From Ancylobacter tetraedralis (lineage in GTDB: Bacteria; Pseudomonadota; Alphaproteobacteria; Rhizobiales; Xanthobacteraceae): a stretch of 64,000 nt of DNA. Shown in pieces: positions 27,645 to 35,810 of the stretch. Within the stretch, counting starts at the first letter, position 1; each line of letters starts with the position of its first letter. Both the position numbers and the translations under genes were made by a program. Location of the stretch: assembly GCF_014195655.1 (NCBI RefSeq), contig NZ_JACICD010000005.1, forward strand, positions 310,001 through 374,000, written 5' to 3'. A model generated the notes under the pieces. The model was not told where the DNA came from, did not search any database, and saw nothing but the letters and a program-made list of their open reading frames with translations.

Positions 27645-28154
27645 TCACACCCGGTCGTAATCGACGTAACTGAACGGATATTCGTCCTTCTCGCCCTGAA
27701 AGGGGCCTTCGCGGCTTGCCTCGCGCCACTCGCCCGCATCGAAGCGCGGGAAATGCACATCGCCTTCCGGGCTGGCATGCACCTGCGTCAGGCGCAGCCG
27801 CCGCGCGTGCGGGAAGGCGAGCGCATAGATCTGCGCGCCGCCGATCACCGCCATCTCGTCGACGCCCAGTTCCCGCGCTACCCGCGCGCCGGCCTCCAGC
27901 GCGGCGTCCAGAGAGCCTTCCACCCTCACGCCCGCCGGCGGCAGAAAACCCGCGTCGCGGCTGATGACGATGCTGGTGCGGCCCGGCAGCGGCTTGCCGA
28001 TGGATTCGAAGGTGCGCCGCCCCATCAGGATCGGCTTGCCCCAGGTGATGGCGCGAAAGCGCTTCAGGTCGCTGGAAATGTGCCACGGCAGGTCGTCGCC
28101 GCGTCCGATCACGCCGTTTTCCGCCACCGCCGCGACCAGCGTCAGCACGCTCAC
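27645..28154 (-). CDS. folA: Dihydrofolate reductase
   Basis: 169 residues from GTG 28154. It reduces dihydrofolate with NADPH, restoring the cofactor consumed by ThyA. Motifs: LVAAVAENGVIGRGDDLPWHISSDLKRF, ILMGRRTFESIGKPLPGR, VIGGAQIYALA. The start overlaps the stop of the amine oxidase gene by four bases (GTGA), so translation is coupled. In many relatives folA sits beside thyA and hflK; here it is on the other strand 3.3 kb away. Confidence 0.95.
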   Translation of the reverse strand: MSVLTLVAAVAENGVIGRGDDLPWHISSDLKRFRAITWGKPILMGRRTFESIGKPLPGRTSIVISRDAGFLPPAGVRVEGSLDAALEAGARVARELGVDEMAVIGGAQIYALAFPHARRLRLTQVHASPEGDVHFPRFDAGEWREASREGPFQGEKDEYPFSYVDYDRV

Positions 28155-29428
28155 GCCGTACGCCCTCCGAGCAAGGCGAGAGCGGCATCCGCGGCGGCGA
28201 GGCCGGTGAGATAGGCGCCGTGCGCGGTCGAATAGGCATGCGGCGACACCGCCTCGCCGGCGAAGCGCACGCGCTCGCCCAGCGATTGCGACAGGCGGGC
28301 GCGCACATGCGCGAAGCCCGGCAGCGCGCAGCTATAGGCGCCGCCAATGAACGGATCCGCCACCCAGGACGTCGTGGCGACGCCGGTGACATGGCGGGCA
28401 ATGTCCGCGCCGAACGCATCCTGGAGCGCGGCGAGGCCGAAATCCTCCATCGCCCGGGGACCCGCCTCCACCAGCCGCGCCGCATTGTCGCCGCCGAGCT
28501 GGCCGATCGCCATCGGCGCGCCGAACGGGTTGAGCACGAAGTTGATCGGCCGGCGCGTGGGATCGCGCAGGTCGATCGTGTCGACATAGCTGGTTGCCGC
28601 GACACCGAACACGTCGCGGTCGAAATGGAACGCCACCTTTTCCGCCGCACCCAGCGGCAGCGCCGCGAAGGCCTCGGCCAGGTCGGCCGGCAGCAGCGGC
28701 GCGAAGGCCAGCCCGCCCCGCGCGATGACGCTGGTGGGCACCGCGACGATGACCTGGCCCGCGGTCAGCCGGCCAAGCGGCGTCTCCAGCGCGACGTCCC
28801 GGCCCGACCAGTCGATGCGCGTCACCGGGCAGCCGGTGGTGACGGCGAGCGTCGGCGTCAGGCGCTGGATCACCGACTGCACCAGCGCGCCATAGCCCTT
28901 CTCCACCGGGTAATTCTCGCCCGTGTCGGAATAGGCGACATAGTCGAGCGTCGAGAGCCGCTCCGGCTCGGTCGCCGACATCAGGTTGATCCAGTGGCGC
29001 GCCAGCCGCGTCCACGGCTCCGGCGCCTCCAGAACGTCGCTGGCGGCGATGTCGCGCCCCGCCTCACCCGCCCGCTTGATGGCGGAGAAGGCGCTGTCGA
29101 TCACCCGCCAGGCGGCATCGCGCTCGCTCTCATCCGCCCAGCGCGTGCCCAGATGGGTGGCGCGTGCCTGCCGCGAGCCGCGCGACAGATAGGCAAGGCC
29201 CAGATCATCGGCCGCCGCGCGCAGCGGATTGACCGAGGCCGAATGCAGCCAGTGGCAGCCGCGATCCCATGCCACGCCGAACGTCTCGGTGTCGGTGAAG
29301 GCTCGTCCACCGATGCGGGTTGCCGCTTCCAGCACCCGCACATCGACCCCGGCGCGATGGAGCCGCGCACCCGCAGCAAGGCCGGCGGCGCCAGCGCCGA
29401 CGACGATCACGTCATGATGGTGGCTCAC
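28151..29428 (-). CDS. FAD-dependent amine oxidase family protein
   Basis: 425 residues from ATG 29428 (MSHHHDVIVVGAGAAGLAAG). The N-terminal dinucleotide fold (VVGAGAAGLAAGARL, then VLEAATRIGGRAFT) is that of flavin monoamine oxidases, and the C-terminal FAD segment RVRFAGEAVSPHAYSTAHGAYLTG is also present. The substrate (an amine, amino acid or carotenoid-like molecule) cannot be told from sequence. There is no signal peptide. It forms a two-gene operon with folA through a GTGA overlap; the pairing is unusual. Confidence 0.88.
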   Translation of the reverse strand: MSHHHDVIVVGAGAAGLAAGARLHRAGVDVRVLEAATRIGGRAFTDTETFGVAWDRGCHWLHSASVNPLRAAADDLGLAYLSRGSRQARATHLGTRWADESERDAAWRVIDSAFSAIKRAGEAGRDIAASDVLEAPEPWTRLARHWINLMSATEPERLSTLDYVAYSDTGENYPVEKGYGALVQSVIQRLTPTLAVTTGCPVTRIDWSGRDVALETPLGRLTAGQVIVAVPTSVIARGGLAFAPLLPADLAEAFAALPLGAAEKVAFHFDRDVFGVAATSYVDTIDLRDPTRRPINFVLNPFGAPMAIGQLGGDNAARLVEAGPRAMEDFGLAALQDAFGADIARHVTGVATTSWVADPFIGGAYSCALPGFAHVRARLSQSLGERVRFAGEAVSPHAYSTAHGAYLTGLAAADAALALLGGRTA

Positions 29429-29538
29429 GGGGCACTCTTTCTTCGGGCGTGGTCCCGCCTGGCGCGAATGCCCGCCGCTGCGTTCCAGCGACAGGCAATG
29501 GCGGGGGCGATGGCTCCGGCGACGCGGCGCGCGGTGCC

Positions 29539-30417
29539 TTATTTCTTGCGGAAGGCATCGAGGCGCACAACCTGTGCGCCGGATCGCGGACCATCCTTGC
29601 CATCCCCATCCTCGTCGGAGGGGAAGGTGCCGGACGGGCCGGAACCCGATTTGCCGGAACCGGACTTGACCGACCCCGACTTCCCCGAATCGACCTTGCC
29701 GGACTCAGATTTGCCCGCGTCAGACTTTCCGGAAGCGGATTTCCCACCCTCCGGCTTGTCCGTTCCCGCCGCAGCGGTCTCGGTCTTGGGTTTGTCGGAC
29801 TTCGCCGCAGCCTCGGGCTTCGGCTTGTCCGCCCCGGCGGGCGACAGCTTGGCGGGGAAAGGCTTCGCGCCCGCCATCTCCGGCCGCGAATCGGAATTCG
29901 TCTCGAATTTGGCCTCCGTGCGCCCGGCCTTGCCGCCCGACACATCGGCGACAGCGGGACGCGTCGAGGGAACGGAGGTGCCCGGAACCGACAGGCTGGG
30001 AACGGATGTGGGCCGCAGCGCCGTCGGGGCCGACGGCTCCTGTTCGTCCTCGGCCACCGCTGGGGTCGGCTCGAATTGCAGGCCGAACTTCACGGAAGGG
30101 TCGAAGAAGCCCTTCAAGGCCGCGAAGGGCACGTGCAGCCGCTCGGGAATGCCGTTGAACGACAGGCCCACCTCGAGAAAAACGTCCGTCACCACCAGAT
30201 CCCAGAACTGATGCTGGAGGATGATGGTCATCTCCTCGGGATACCGCTCCTTGAGCCGCGGCGACAGGCGGACGCCCGGCGCCTTGGTATCGAAGGAGAT
30301 GTAGAGGTGATGGTCGCCGGGCAGGCCTTCACGGGCGACATCGGTGAGGACGCGGCGCACCACGGCGCGTAGCGCGTCCTGAACTAGCAGGTCATATCGG
30401 ATAAGGTCGACGCTCAT
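29539..30417 (-). CDS. sspB: Alpha-type SspB, ClpXP adaptor, with long repeat linker
   Basis: 292 residues, longer than most alpha SspB proteins. The folded tag-binding domain covers about 1-125 (LIRYDLLVQDALRAVVRRVL, LPGDHHLYISFDTKAPGVRLS, VFLEVGLSFNGIPERLHVPF). It binds ssrA-tagged proteins and delivers them to ClpXP. The C-terminal VVRLDAFRKK should be the ClpX-docking motif. Between them is a disordered linker, with 5-residue repeats GKSxx (about 232-270). The ssrA gene lies about 50 bases upstream on the same strand. Confidence 0.93.
   Translation of the reverse strand: MSVDLIRYDLLVQDALRAVVRRVLTDVAREGLPGDHHLYISFDTKAPGVRLSPRLKERYPEEMTIILQHQFWDLVVTDVFLEVGLSFNGIPERLHVPFAALKGFFDPSVKFGLQFEPTPAVAEDEQEPSAPTALRPTSVPSLSVPGTSVPSTRPAVADVSGGKAGRTEAKFETNSDSRPEMAGAKPFPAKLSPAGADKPKPEAAAKSDKPKTETAAAGTDKPEGGKSASGKSDAGKSESGKVDSGKSGSVKSGSGKSGSGPSGTFPSDEDGDGKDGPRSGAQVVRLDAFRKK
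29625..29750 (-). repeat. 15-bp tandem repeat coding the SspB linker
   Basis: About seven imperfect copies encode GKSAS, GKSDA, GKSES, GKVDS, GKSGS, VKSGS and GKSGS. Boundaries are approximate. Repeats of this kind change copy number easily, so linker length may vary between strains. Confidence 0.7.
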
Positions 30418-30464
30418 GGCGGCAATGAACCCGATTCCGGCCGCGACCGCCAGCCGGTCGAAGG

Positions 30465-30783
30465 AAGTAAGTGCAGGCTTCTGTTGCCAGGTGCCTGCGA
30501 ACCCCGCCTTACGGTGCTACCCGTTTGGACTTATTTCCCAGAGATCAAACCGCTCACGCGGCCTGAGCAACCGGAGCATAGTTGTCGTTGGCAACTATAT
30601 GTTTGGTCCGATGACGGCGGTACCATGCCGGGCGAAAGAAGACCCTTTACGCTCTCGTCGATCCTGTTTCGCCCCCGCCGCAGCCCGCCCCTGACGGGCT
30701 CTGGTGGAGGCGCCGGGTACTGCCCCCGGGTCCGAAGAGTTTATTCCGATTTCCGTTTATCGCCATATCCGGCTTGCGCCGGC
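30465..30783 (-). ncRNA. ssrA: tmRNA, circularly permuted two-piece form
   Basis: Minus strand. The acceptor piece comes first (about 30768-30702) and ends ...GGCGCCTCCACCA with an encoded CCA at 30704-30702 and a T-arm. A spacer of 25 bases (30701-30677), itself a hairpin, is removed. The coding piece begins GGGGGCGAAACAGG at 30676; its GGGGGCG pairs with CGCCTCC of the acceptor end, making the tRNA-like stem. The tag frame (30592-30554) reads ANDNYAPVAQAA and stop. A hairpin near 30473-30498 is probably the last pseudoknot. The exact outer ends are estimates. tmRNA with SmpB frees stalled ribosomes and tags the product for ClpXP. Confidence 0.93.
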
Positions 30784-30789
30784 AAATTG

Positions 30790-30818
30790 AATATAGGGCC
30801 TCGGACGCCCGGTTGGAA
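30790..30818 (-). promoter_or_regulatory. ssrA promoter
   Basis: TTCCAA (30818-30813), 17 bases, TATATT (30795-30790), about 8 bases before the leader hairpin CCGGC-TTGC-GCCGG (30782-30769). The CCTATATTC context is also found in the trcR promoter. Confidence 0.65.
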
Positions 30819-30834
30819 GGGGGCACGCGCCCCC
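30819..30834 (-). terminator. Stem-loop after the unknown helical protein gene
   Basis: GGGGGC and GCCCCC pair over six bases around ACGC, followed on the minus strand by TTCC. It separates the gene at 30853-31230 from the ssrA promoter, which it directly abuts. Confidence 0.5.
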
Positions 30835-30852
30835 CTCCCGCACAAGCTTGCC

Positions 30853-31230
30853 TCACGCCTCCGTCTGGTCGCCATATTGCAGGCGCTCGATCGGCAGATT
30901 GCCGCCTTCCGTGCCAGCCAGCTTCTCGGAGAGCTCGGCGAGGCGGGAGCGCAGCGTTTCCAGGAAGACCTGCCGCATCAGCTCATAATCGAGCCGGACA
31001 TCGGAATGCGCGCTGCGCAGCGCCTGCCCGGCGCGCAGCACGAGATTGGGCGTGGTGTGGGCACCCTCGACCGCGAAATCGAGCGGGTGAGTCGCGTCCT
31101 TTTCCAGCAGGTTCAAATGCATGGCGAGGCGGTGATGCTCCATCGCCAGCGCCCGCGTGCTGTCGGTGACGCGACCGGCGATCCGATCCGCAATGTGATC
31201 GGCCATGTGGTTCGCAGCCTGTTCGGTCAT
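30853..31230 (-). CDS. Small helical protein of unknown function
   Basis: 125 residues from ATG 31230, preceded by the very strong GAGGAGGGAGC; the longer ORF upstream is rejected. I do not recognise the family. The sequence is predicted to be mostly helical: MADHIADRIAGRVTDSTRAL, ALAMEHHRLAMHLNLLEKD and RLDYELMRQVFLETLRSRLA. It has no cysteine, signal peptide or membrane segment. It is divergent from thyA and upstream of ssrA-sspB on the same strand. A regulator or adaptor role is possible but unproven. Confidence 0.75.
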   Translation of the reverse strand: MTEQAANHMADHIADRIAGRVTDSTRALAMEHHRLAMHLNLLEKDATHPLDFAVEGAHTTPNLVLRAGQALRSAHSDVRLDYELMRQVFLETLRSRLAELSEKLAGTEGGNLPIERLQYGDQTEA

Positions 31231-31469
31231 GAGCGCTCCCTCCTCTTCGCATGGTTCCGCGTCAAGACAATCCCGGCGGCGCCCTTCAGGTTCCCATGAT
31301 ACCGGCGTGAGGCCCGGCTGCTTTTCCCCACGCACGGCGGATGGAAGGACGGCGGGAAAACTGTCGATGACCGGCTCGGACGAGGCACTGGCGCTGCGCC
31401 GGCGGCAACCCTGCGCTATATAGAGAGGGTTCGGCGCCGACAGTCGCCGAGACGGACGAGGCGATGGGC

Positions 31470-32264
31470 ATGCGGCAGTATCACGAGCTTCTGGAGAGGG
31501 TCCTGCGCGAGGGCACGCGCAAGGACGACCGCACCGGCACGGGCACGCTGTCGCTGTTCGGCCACCAGATGCGGTTTGATCTTGCTGAGGGCTTTCCGCT
31601 GGTCACCACCAAGCGGCTGCATCTGAAATCCATCGTCCACGAGCTTCTGTGGTTTCTCGCCGGCGACACCAACATCGCCTATCTCAAGGCAAACGGCGTT
31701 TCGATCTGGGATGCGTGGGCCGATGAGCGGGGCGATCTCGGCCCGGTCTATGGCCATCAATGGCGCTCCTGGCCGGATGGGCGCGGCGGGGTGATCGACC
31801 AGATCGCGCAGGTGGTGGCCGACATCCGGCGCACTCCCGATTCGCGCCGGCTGATCGTCTCCGCCTGGAATCCGGCCGACGTGCCGGACATGGCGCTGCC
31901 GCCCTGCCACTGCCTGTTCCAGTTCTATGTGCTGGATGGCAGGCTTTCCTGCCAGCTCTACCAACGCTCGGCCGACATCTTCCTCGGCGTGCCCTTCAAC
32001 ATCGCGTCCTACGCGCTGCTGACCCACATGGTGGCGCAGGTGACGGGACTTGGAGTGGGCGACTTCATCCACACGTTCGGCGACGCGCATATCTATGTGA
32101 ACCACCTAGAGCAGGTGCACGAGCAGCTGTCGCGCGCGCCCCGCGCGCTGCCCACGCTCAAGCTCAACCCGGCGGTGAACGACCTTTTCGCCTTCCGCTT
32201 CGAGGACATCGCCGTCGAGGGTTACGAGCCCCATCCCGCCATCCGGGCGCCGGTGGCGGTGTGA
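31470..32264 (+). CDS. thyA: Thymidylate synthase
   Basis: 264 residues from ATG 31470, exactly the length and start of E. coli ThyA ([12 protein letters not shown]); ATG 31464 is an alternative two codons upstream. It methylates dUMP with methylenetetrahydrofolate and makes dihydrofolate. The catalytic cysteine is Cys146 ([10 protein letters not shown]), and [30 protein letters not shown] and [12 protein letters not shown] are conserved. An acetyltransferase gene starts one base after the stop. Confidence 0.97.
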   Translation: MRQYHELLERVLREGTRKDDRTGTGTLSLFGHQMRFDLAEGFPLVTTKRLHLKSIVHELLWFLAGDTNIAYLKANGVSIWDAWADERGDLGPVYGHQWRSWPDGRGGVIDQIAQVVADIRRTPDSRRLIVSAWNPADVPDMALPPCHCLFQFYVLDGRLSCQLYQRSADIFLGVPFNIASYALLTHMVAQVTGLGVGDFIHTFGDAHIYVNHLEQVHEQLSRAPRALPTLKLNPAVNDLFAFRFEDIAVEGYEPHPAIRAPVAV

Positions 32265-32265
32265 G

Positions 32266-32745
32266 ATGAGCCTCGTGATCCGCGAAGCCCGGCCCGACGA
32301 GGCCGGACTGATCGTCGACTTCATCTGCGAACTCGCCGAATACGAGAAGCTGCGCCATGAAGTGGTGGCCTCCATCGGCGATATCGAGCGCGACCTGTTC
32401 GGGCCGAATCCACGCGTGTTCTGCGATATCGCCGAATGGGACGGCGCGCCGGCAGGCCTCGCGCTGTGGTTCTACAATTATTCGACCTTTCGCGGCCGGC
32501 ACGGGATCTATCTCGAAGACCTCTATGTCCGCCCCGCCTTTCGCGGACAGGGCATCGCCAAGGGGCTGATGGCCCGGCTCGCCCGGCGCTGCGTGGACGA
32601 AGGGCTCGGGCGCTTCGAGTGGTGGGTGCTGAACTGGAACGAGCCGGCGATCCGCTTCTATCGCTCCATCGGCGCGGTGCCGATGGACGAGTGGACCGTC
32701 CAGCGCGTCACCGGCGCCGCGCTGGACGCGCTCGCGCAGGGCTGA
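32266..32745 (+). CDS. GNAT acetyltransferase, diamine/polyamine N-acetyltransferase-like
   Basis: 159 residues, starting one base after thyA, so cotranscribed. The GNAT fold shows in YLEDLYVRPAFRGQGIAKGLM, the acetyl-CoA-binding motif with R-G-Q-G-I-A, and in LNWNEPAIRFYRSIGA. The pattern IREARPDEAGLIVDFICELAEYE with WNEPAIRFY resembles spermidine/spermine N-acetyltransferases, which suggests a polyamine or thialysine-type substrate. The exact substrate is not determined. Confidence 0.88.
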   Translation: MSLVIREARPDEAGLIVDFICELAEYEKLRHEVVASIGDIERDLFGPNPRVFCDIAEWDGAPAGLALWFYNYSTFRGRHGIYLEDLYVRPAFRGQGIAKGLMARLARRCVDEGLGRFEWWVLNWNEPAIRFYRSIGAVPMDEWTVQRVTGAALDALAQG

Positions 32746-32873
32746 ACCGGCACGCGAGGGCGTGGCGGAACAGGATCCCGCCGCCGGCCCGTGGCCGGCG
32801 ACGGAGCTGTCGTTCTGGAGGCCGGGGCCCGCAGGATGCTAGGCCCACAGGATGTCGGGGCCCGGCGCTCGGC
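32746..32873. repeat. Convergent intergenic with palindromic GC repeats
   Basis: An 8-bp stem CGCCGGCC/GGCCGGCG with a 3-base loop (32782-32800) is followed by two direct copies of GGCCCrCAGGATG. No U-run. It may limit read-through between the convergent acetyltransferase and Spy-like genes. Confidence 0.4.
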
Positions 32874-33626
32874 TCAGAGCGGCTCGGCGCCAGCGGCGGG
32901 CGGCGGCAGGCCGGGCCCGCCGGCAGGGCCGCCCGCCGGGCCGCCATGACGCGGATCGCCATGGGGGTGCATCATGCCGAAGCGCTGGCCAGGATGCCCC
33001 TCGCGCGGTCCGCCCTTGTGGTGCGGCCCGCCGAATGCCTCGAACTGGGCCTGACGGAACAGCACGTTGAAGCGATGGCGCTGGCCGGGATCCAGCGTCG
33101 CGTAGAGCGGCTTGGCGGCATCGGCGAGTTGCTTCAGCGCCGTGCCCTGCTCGATCATGCGCGAAGCCCGCTGCTCGACCTGGGCCACGATGTCGCGTTC
33201 GGGACCACCCGGCCGGCCGGGGCCACCCGGACCCGCATCCGCCTCGGGCGCCGGGCCCGCATCCGGGCCGGGACCCGCCGGAGGCCCGCCCGCGACGTCG
33301 GGACCCGCGCCCGGCGCGCCGGGGCCACGCGGGCCGCGCATGGCCTCGCGCTGCTCGCGGCGCTGCTCACGCCAGTTGAACTGCTCCTTGGAAAAATCCT
33401 GCAGCGCGGTTTCCAGTGCCGGCCACAGCTTGTCCTGATCGCTGGTCAGCCGCAGGCCAGCCTTGAGCGCGGCAATGCGCGCATCGGCCATGGCGCTGGC
33501 ATTTTCCGCCCGCTGCTGCTCCGTGGGCGGCTGCCAGCCACCCGCCTTCATGCCGGGTTGGGCAATGGCAAAAGTTGCACTGGCGAGCAGAGCGGCGGCA
33601 GTCACGGCGAGGATGGTGCGTTTCAT
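32874..33626 (-). CDS. Spy/CpxP-like periplasmic protein (LTxxQ family)
   Basis: 250 residues from ATG 33626 with GGAGTTGAGG upstream. [23 protein letters not shown] is a signal peptide. LTSDQ (60-64) and the later LDPGQ, each inside a helix, are the family's LTxxQ motif. A long Gly/Pro/Ala linker separates the two helical parts, and the C-terminus is His/Gly/Pro-rich (HHKGGPREGHPGQRF, MMHPHGDPRHGG). Family members act as periplasmic chaperones or metal-stress sensors. The His-rich end could bind metal (inference). A striking palindrome lies upstream. Confidence 0.88.
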   Translation of the reverse strand: MKRTILAVTAAALLASATFAIAQPGMKAGGWQPPTEQQRAENASAMADARIAALKAGLRLTSDQDKLWPALETALQDFSKEQFNWREQRREQREAMRGPRGPGAPGAGPDVAGGPPAGPGPDAGPAPEADAGPGGPGRPGGPERDIVAQVEQRASRMIEQGTALKQLADAAKPLYATLDPGQRHRFNVLFRQAQFEAFGGPHHKGGPREGHPGQRFGMMHPHGDPRHGGPAGGPAGGPGLPPPAAGAEPL

Positions 33627-33689
33627 CGGCCTCAACTCCTGTTTGGTTGAGGCGATGGTGCAGCGTATTGGGAAAGCCTTCAAATGAAA

Positions 33690-33779
33690 CTTCGGTAATG
33701 TTCCACGAAGACTTACCGATACTCACATGAACAACCGTTCAGATTAAGACTGAACGGTTGTTCATCTTCGTTAATGTTC
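33690..33779. repeat. 39-bp double palindrome flanked by 14-bp direct repeats
   Basis: A 16-bp perfect inverted repeat (33727-33742 with 33750-33765, 7-base loop) is made of two smaller palindromes, TGAACAACCGTTCA and TGAACGGTTGTTCA, centres 23 bp apart. CTTCGkTAATGTTC occurs at 33690-33703 and again at 33766-33779. No U-run on either strand. TetR-type operators often look like TGAAC-N4-GTTCA. It lies upstream of the Spy-like gene and downstream of fumC. Confidence 0.75.
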
Positions 33780-33780
33780 A

Positions 33781-35172
33781 TTAAGCCGGAGAAATCATCT
33801 TCTCCGGACGAACAACCGCATCGAACTCTTCGTTGGTCACATAGCCCCCGCCGACCGCTTCCTCGCGCAGCGTGGTGCCATTCTTGTGCGCGGTCTTGGC
33901 GATCTTGGCGGCATTGTCATAGCCGATCTTGGGAGCCAGCGCCGTGACGAGCATCAGGGAGCGCTCCAGCGCCGCCTTGATATTGTCCTCACGCGCCTCG
34001 ATGCCGACGACGCAATTGTCGGTGAAACTTACCGCAGCGTCGGACAGCAGGCGGACAGATTGCAGGAAGTTATATGCCATGACCGGATTGTAAACGTTGA
34101 GCTCGAAATGCCCCTGGCTGCCGGCGAAGCCGAGCGCGGCATTATTGCCGAACACCTGCACGCACACCTGCGTCAGCGCCTCGCACTGCGTCGGGTTCAC
34201 CTTGCCCGGCATGATCGAGGAGCCGGGCTCGTTCTCCGGCAGCGAAAGCTCGCCCAGGCCCGAGCGCGGGCCCGAGCCCAGCAGGCGGATATCGTTGGCG
34301 ATCTTGAACAGCGACACCGCGACCGTGTTGATGGCCCCGTGCGAGAACACCATGGCGTCATGGGCGGCCAGCGCCTCGAACTTGTTGGGCGCGGTGGTGA
34401 AGGGCAGTCCGGTGATGGCGGCGATGCGGGCCGCCACCTTCTCGGCAAAGCCGATGGGCGCATTGAGGCCGGTGCCCACCGCCGTGCCGCCCTGGGCCAG
34501 TTCCATCAGCGCCGGCAGCGTCTGCTCGATGCGGGTGATCCCGTTGGCGACCTGCTGCGTATAGCCGGAGAATTCCTGGCCAAGGGTGAGAGGCGTGGCG
34601 TCCTGCGTGTGGGTGCGGCCAATCTTGATGATGTCCTTCCACGCATCCGACTTCGCCGCCAGCGCATCGCGCAGCTTGGCCAGCGCCGGCAGCAGCCGAT
34701 GCACGATCTCCTCGGCCGCGGCGACATGCATCGCCGTCGGGTAGGTGTCGTTCGACGACTGGCTCATGTTTACGTGGTCATTGGGATGTACCGGCTTCTT
34801 GGAACCAAGGACACCGCCCAGAATCTCGATCGCGCGGTTCGAGATGACCTCGTTGGCGTTCATGTTCGACTGGGTGCCAGAGCCCGTCTGCCAGACCGCC
34901 AGAGGAAAATGCGCATCGAGCTTGCCGTCGATCACTTCCTGCGCCGCCTCGACGATCACCTCGCCCAGCCTGGGGTCGAGATGGCCGAGTTCCACATTCG
35001 TTTCCGCCGCCGCCCGCTTGACGACGCCGAGCGCGCGGACGACCGGCAGCGGCTGCTTCTCCCAGCCGATCTTGAAATTGCCGAGCGAACGCTGCGCTTG
35101 CGCGCCCCAATACTTGTCGCTCTCAACCTCGATGGGGCCGAACGTGTCGGTTTCGATGCGGGTCGTGCTCAT
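33781..35172 (-). CDS. fumC: Class II fumarate hydratase
   Basis: 463 residues from ATG 35172 ([21 protein letters not shown]). It interconverts fumarate and malate without an iron-sulfur cluster. Motifs: [50 protein letters not shown] and the superfamily signature [16 protein letters not shown], the flexible catalytic loop. The length is typical. It is on the minus strand, its start separated from the DUF4169-RHH pair by 449 bases. Confidence 0.97.
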   Translation of the reverse strand: MSTTRIETDTFGPIEVESDKYWGAQAQRSLGNFKIGWEKQPLPVVRALGVVKRAAAETNVELGHLDPRLGEVIVEAAQEVIDGKLDAHFPLAVWQTGSGTQSNMNANEVISNRAIEILGGVLGSKKPVHPNDHVNMSQSSNDTYPTAMHVAAAEEIVHRLLPALAKLRDALAAKSDAWKDIIKIGRTHTQDATPLTLGQEFSGYTQQVANGITRIEQTLPALMELAQGGTAVGTGLNAPIGFAEKVAARIAAITGLPFTTAPNKFEALAAHDAMVFSHGAINTVAVSLFKIANDIRLLGSGPRSGLGELSLPENEPGSSIMPGKVNPTQCEALTQVCVQVFGNNAALGFAGSQGHFELNVYNPVMAYNFLQSVRLLSDAAVSFTDNCVVGIEAREDNIKAALERSLMLVTALAPKIGYDNAAKIAKTAHKNGTTLREEAVGGGYVTNEEFDAVVRPEKMISPA

Positions 35173-35621
35173 GGGTCGGGATCTCTCGGATCGGCATCCA
35201 CAAAAGGGGCGCAATGGAACGTGAAACTCGCAGGCGGGGTCCGTTTAGCACGCGCCCCCGCGCGGGCAAATGCGACCTCGGACTGGCTTCCGGTGCTCGC
35301 GACCGTTGAGCCGGGGCGGAAGGTTCTCACGAGTTCGTGATTGACCCTGCCCCGATTGCGTAGACTGGTACCTTTTTGTGCACGTCTGCGGAATTAGGCA
35401 CCTTGGAGAGGGGACCTGAACAAACATGATGTCGAATTCAAAATAATACTAAATGATCATACATACCCAAATACCGTAAACCGCTCTGCGCGCGACCACG
35501 ATGCTGCGTCAGCGAACATATTATACATAAGATAGTATGACTTTTTAATTTCAAGTGTTTGCGGCGCCCATTGACGGACCGGAGCGAGGGCGTCACACCA
35601 TGAACTCCGAGGCAAACATCT
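35173..35621. other. AT-rich intergenic region fumC/DUF4169
   Basis: 449 bases without a recognised gene. About 35420-35560 is much richer in A/T than the surroundings (for example AACATATTATACATAAGATAG), unusual in this genome. It should hold the fumC promoter on the minus strand and that of the DUF4169 operon on the plus strand. A 12-codon ORF (ATG 35600) overlaps the DUF4169 start. No RNA family recognised. Confidence 0.5.
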
Positions 35622-35810
35622 ATGAGCGAGATCGTTAATCTTCACCGGCATCGCAAACGCCTTGCCCGTGACACGGCGGAACAAACAGCGGCTGCGCGAC
35701 GTTTGGAGTTTGGCCGCACGAAGGTGCAGCGCCAGACCGAGGCGGCCGAGGAACGCAAAAAGCAGACCTCGCTGGACGGACATCGGCGAGTAAGAGAGGA
35801 CGAGTCATGA
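35622..35810 (+). CDS. DUF4169 family protein
   Basis: 62 residues, MSEIVNLHRHRKRLARDTAE with LEFGRTKVQRQTEAAEE and a terminal LDGHRR segment, the DUF4169 pattern. It is basic and helical. Function unknown. Its stop overlaps the next ATG (ATGA), so it is coupled to the ribbon-helix-helix gene, the conserved arrangement for the pair in alphaproteobacteria. Confidence 0.88.
   Translation: MSEIVNLHRHRKRLARDTAEQTAAARRLEFGRTKVQRQTEAAEERKKQTSLDGHRRVREDES

Noticed and set aside
30484-31299. Plus-strand ORF through the tmRNA region
   Set aside because: The region is explained by the minus-strand tmRNA, and the ORF has no ribosome site or domain.
35457-35783. 108-codon minus-strand ORF opposite DUF4169
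   Set aside because: It overlaps a recognised gene almost fully and has no ribosome site or family resemblance.
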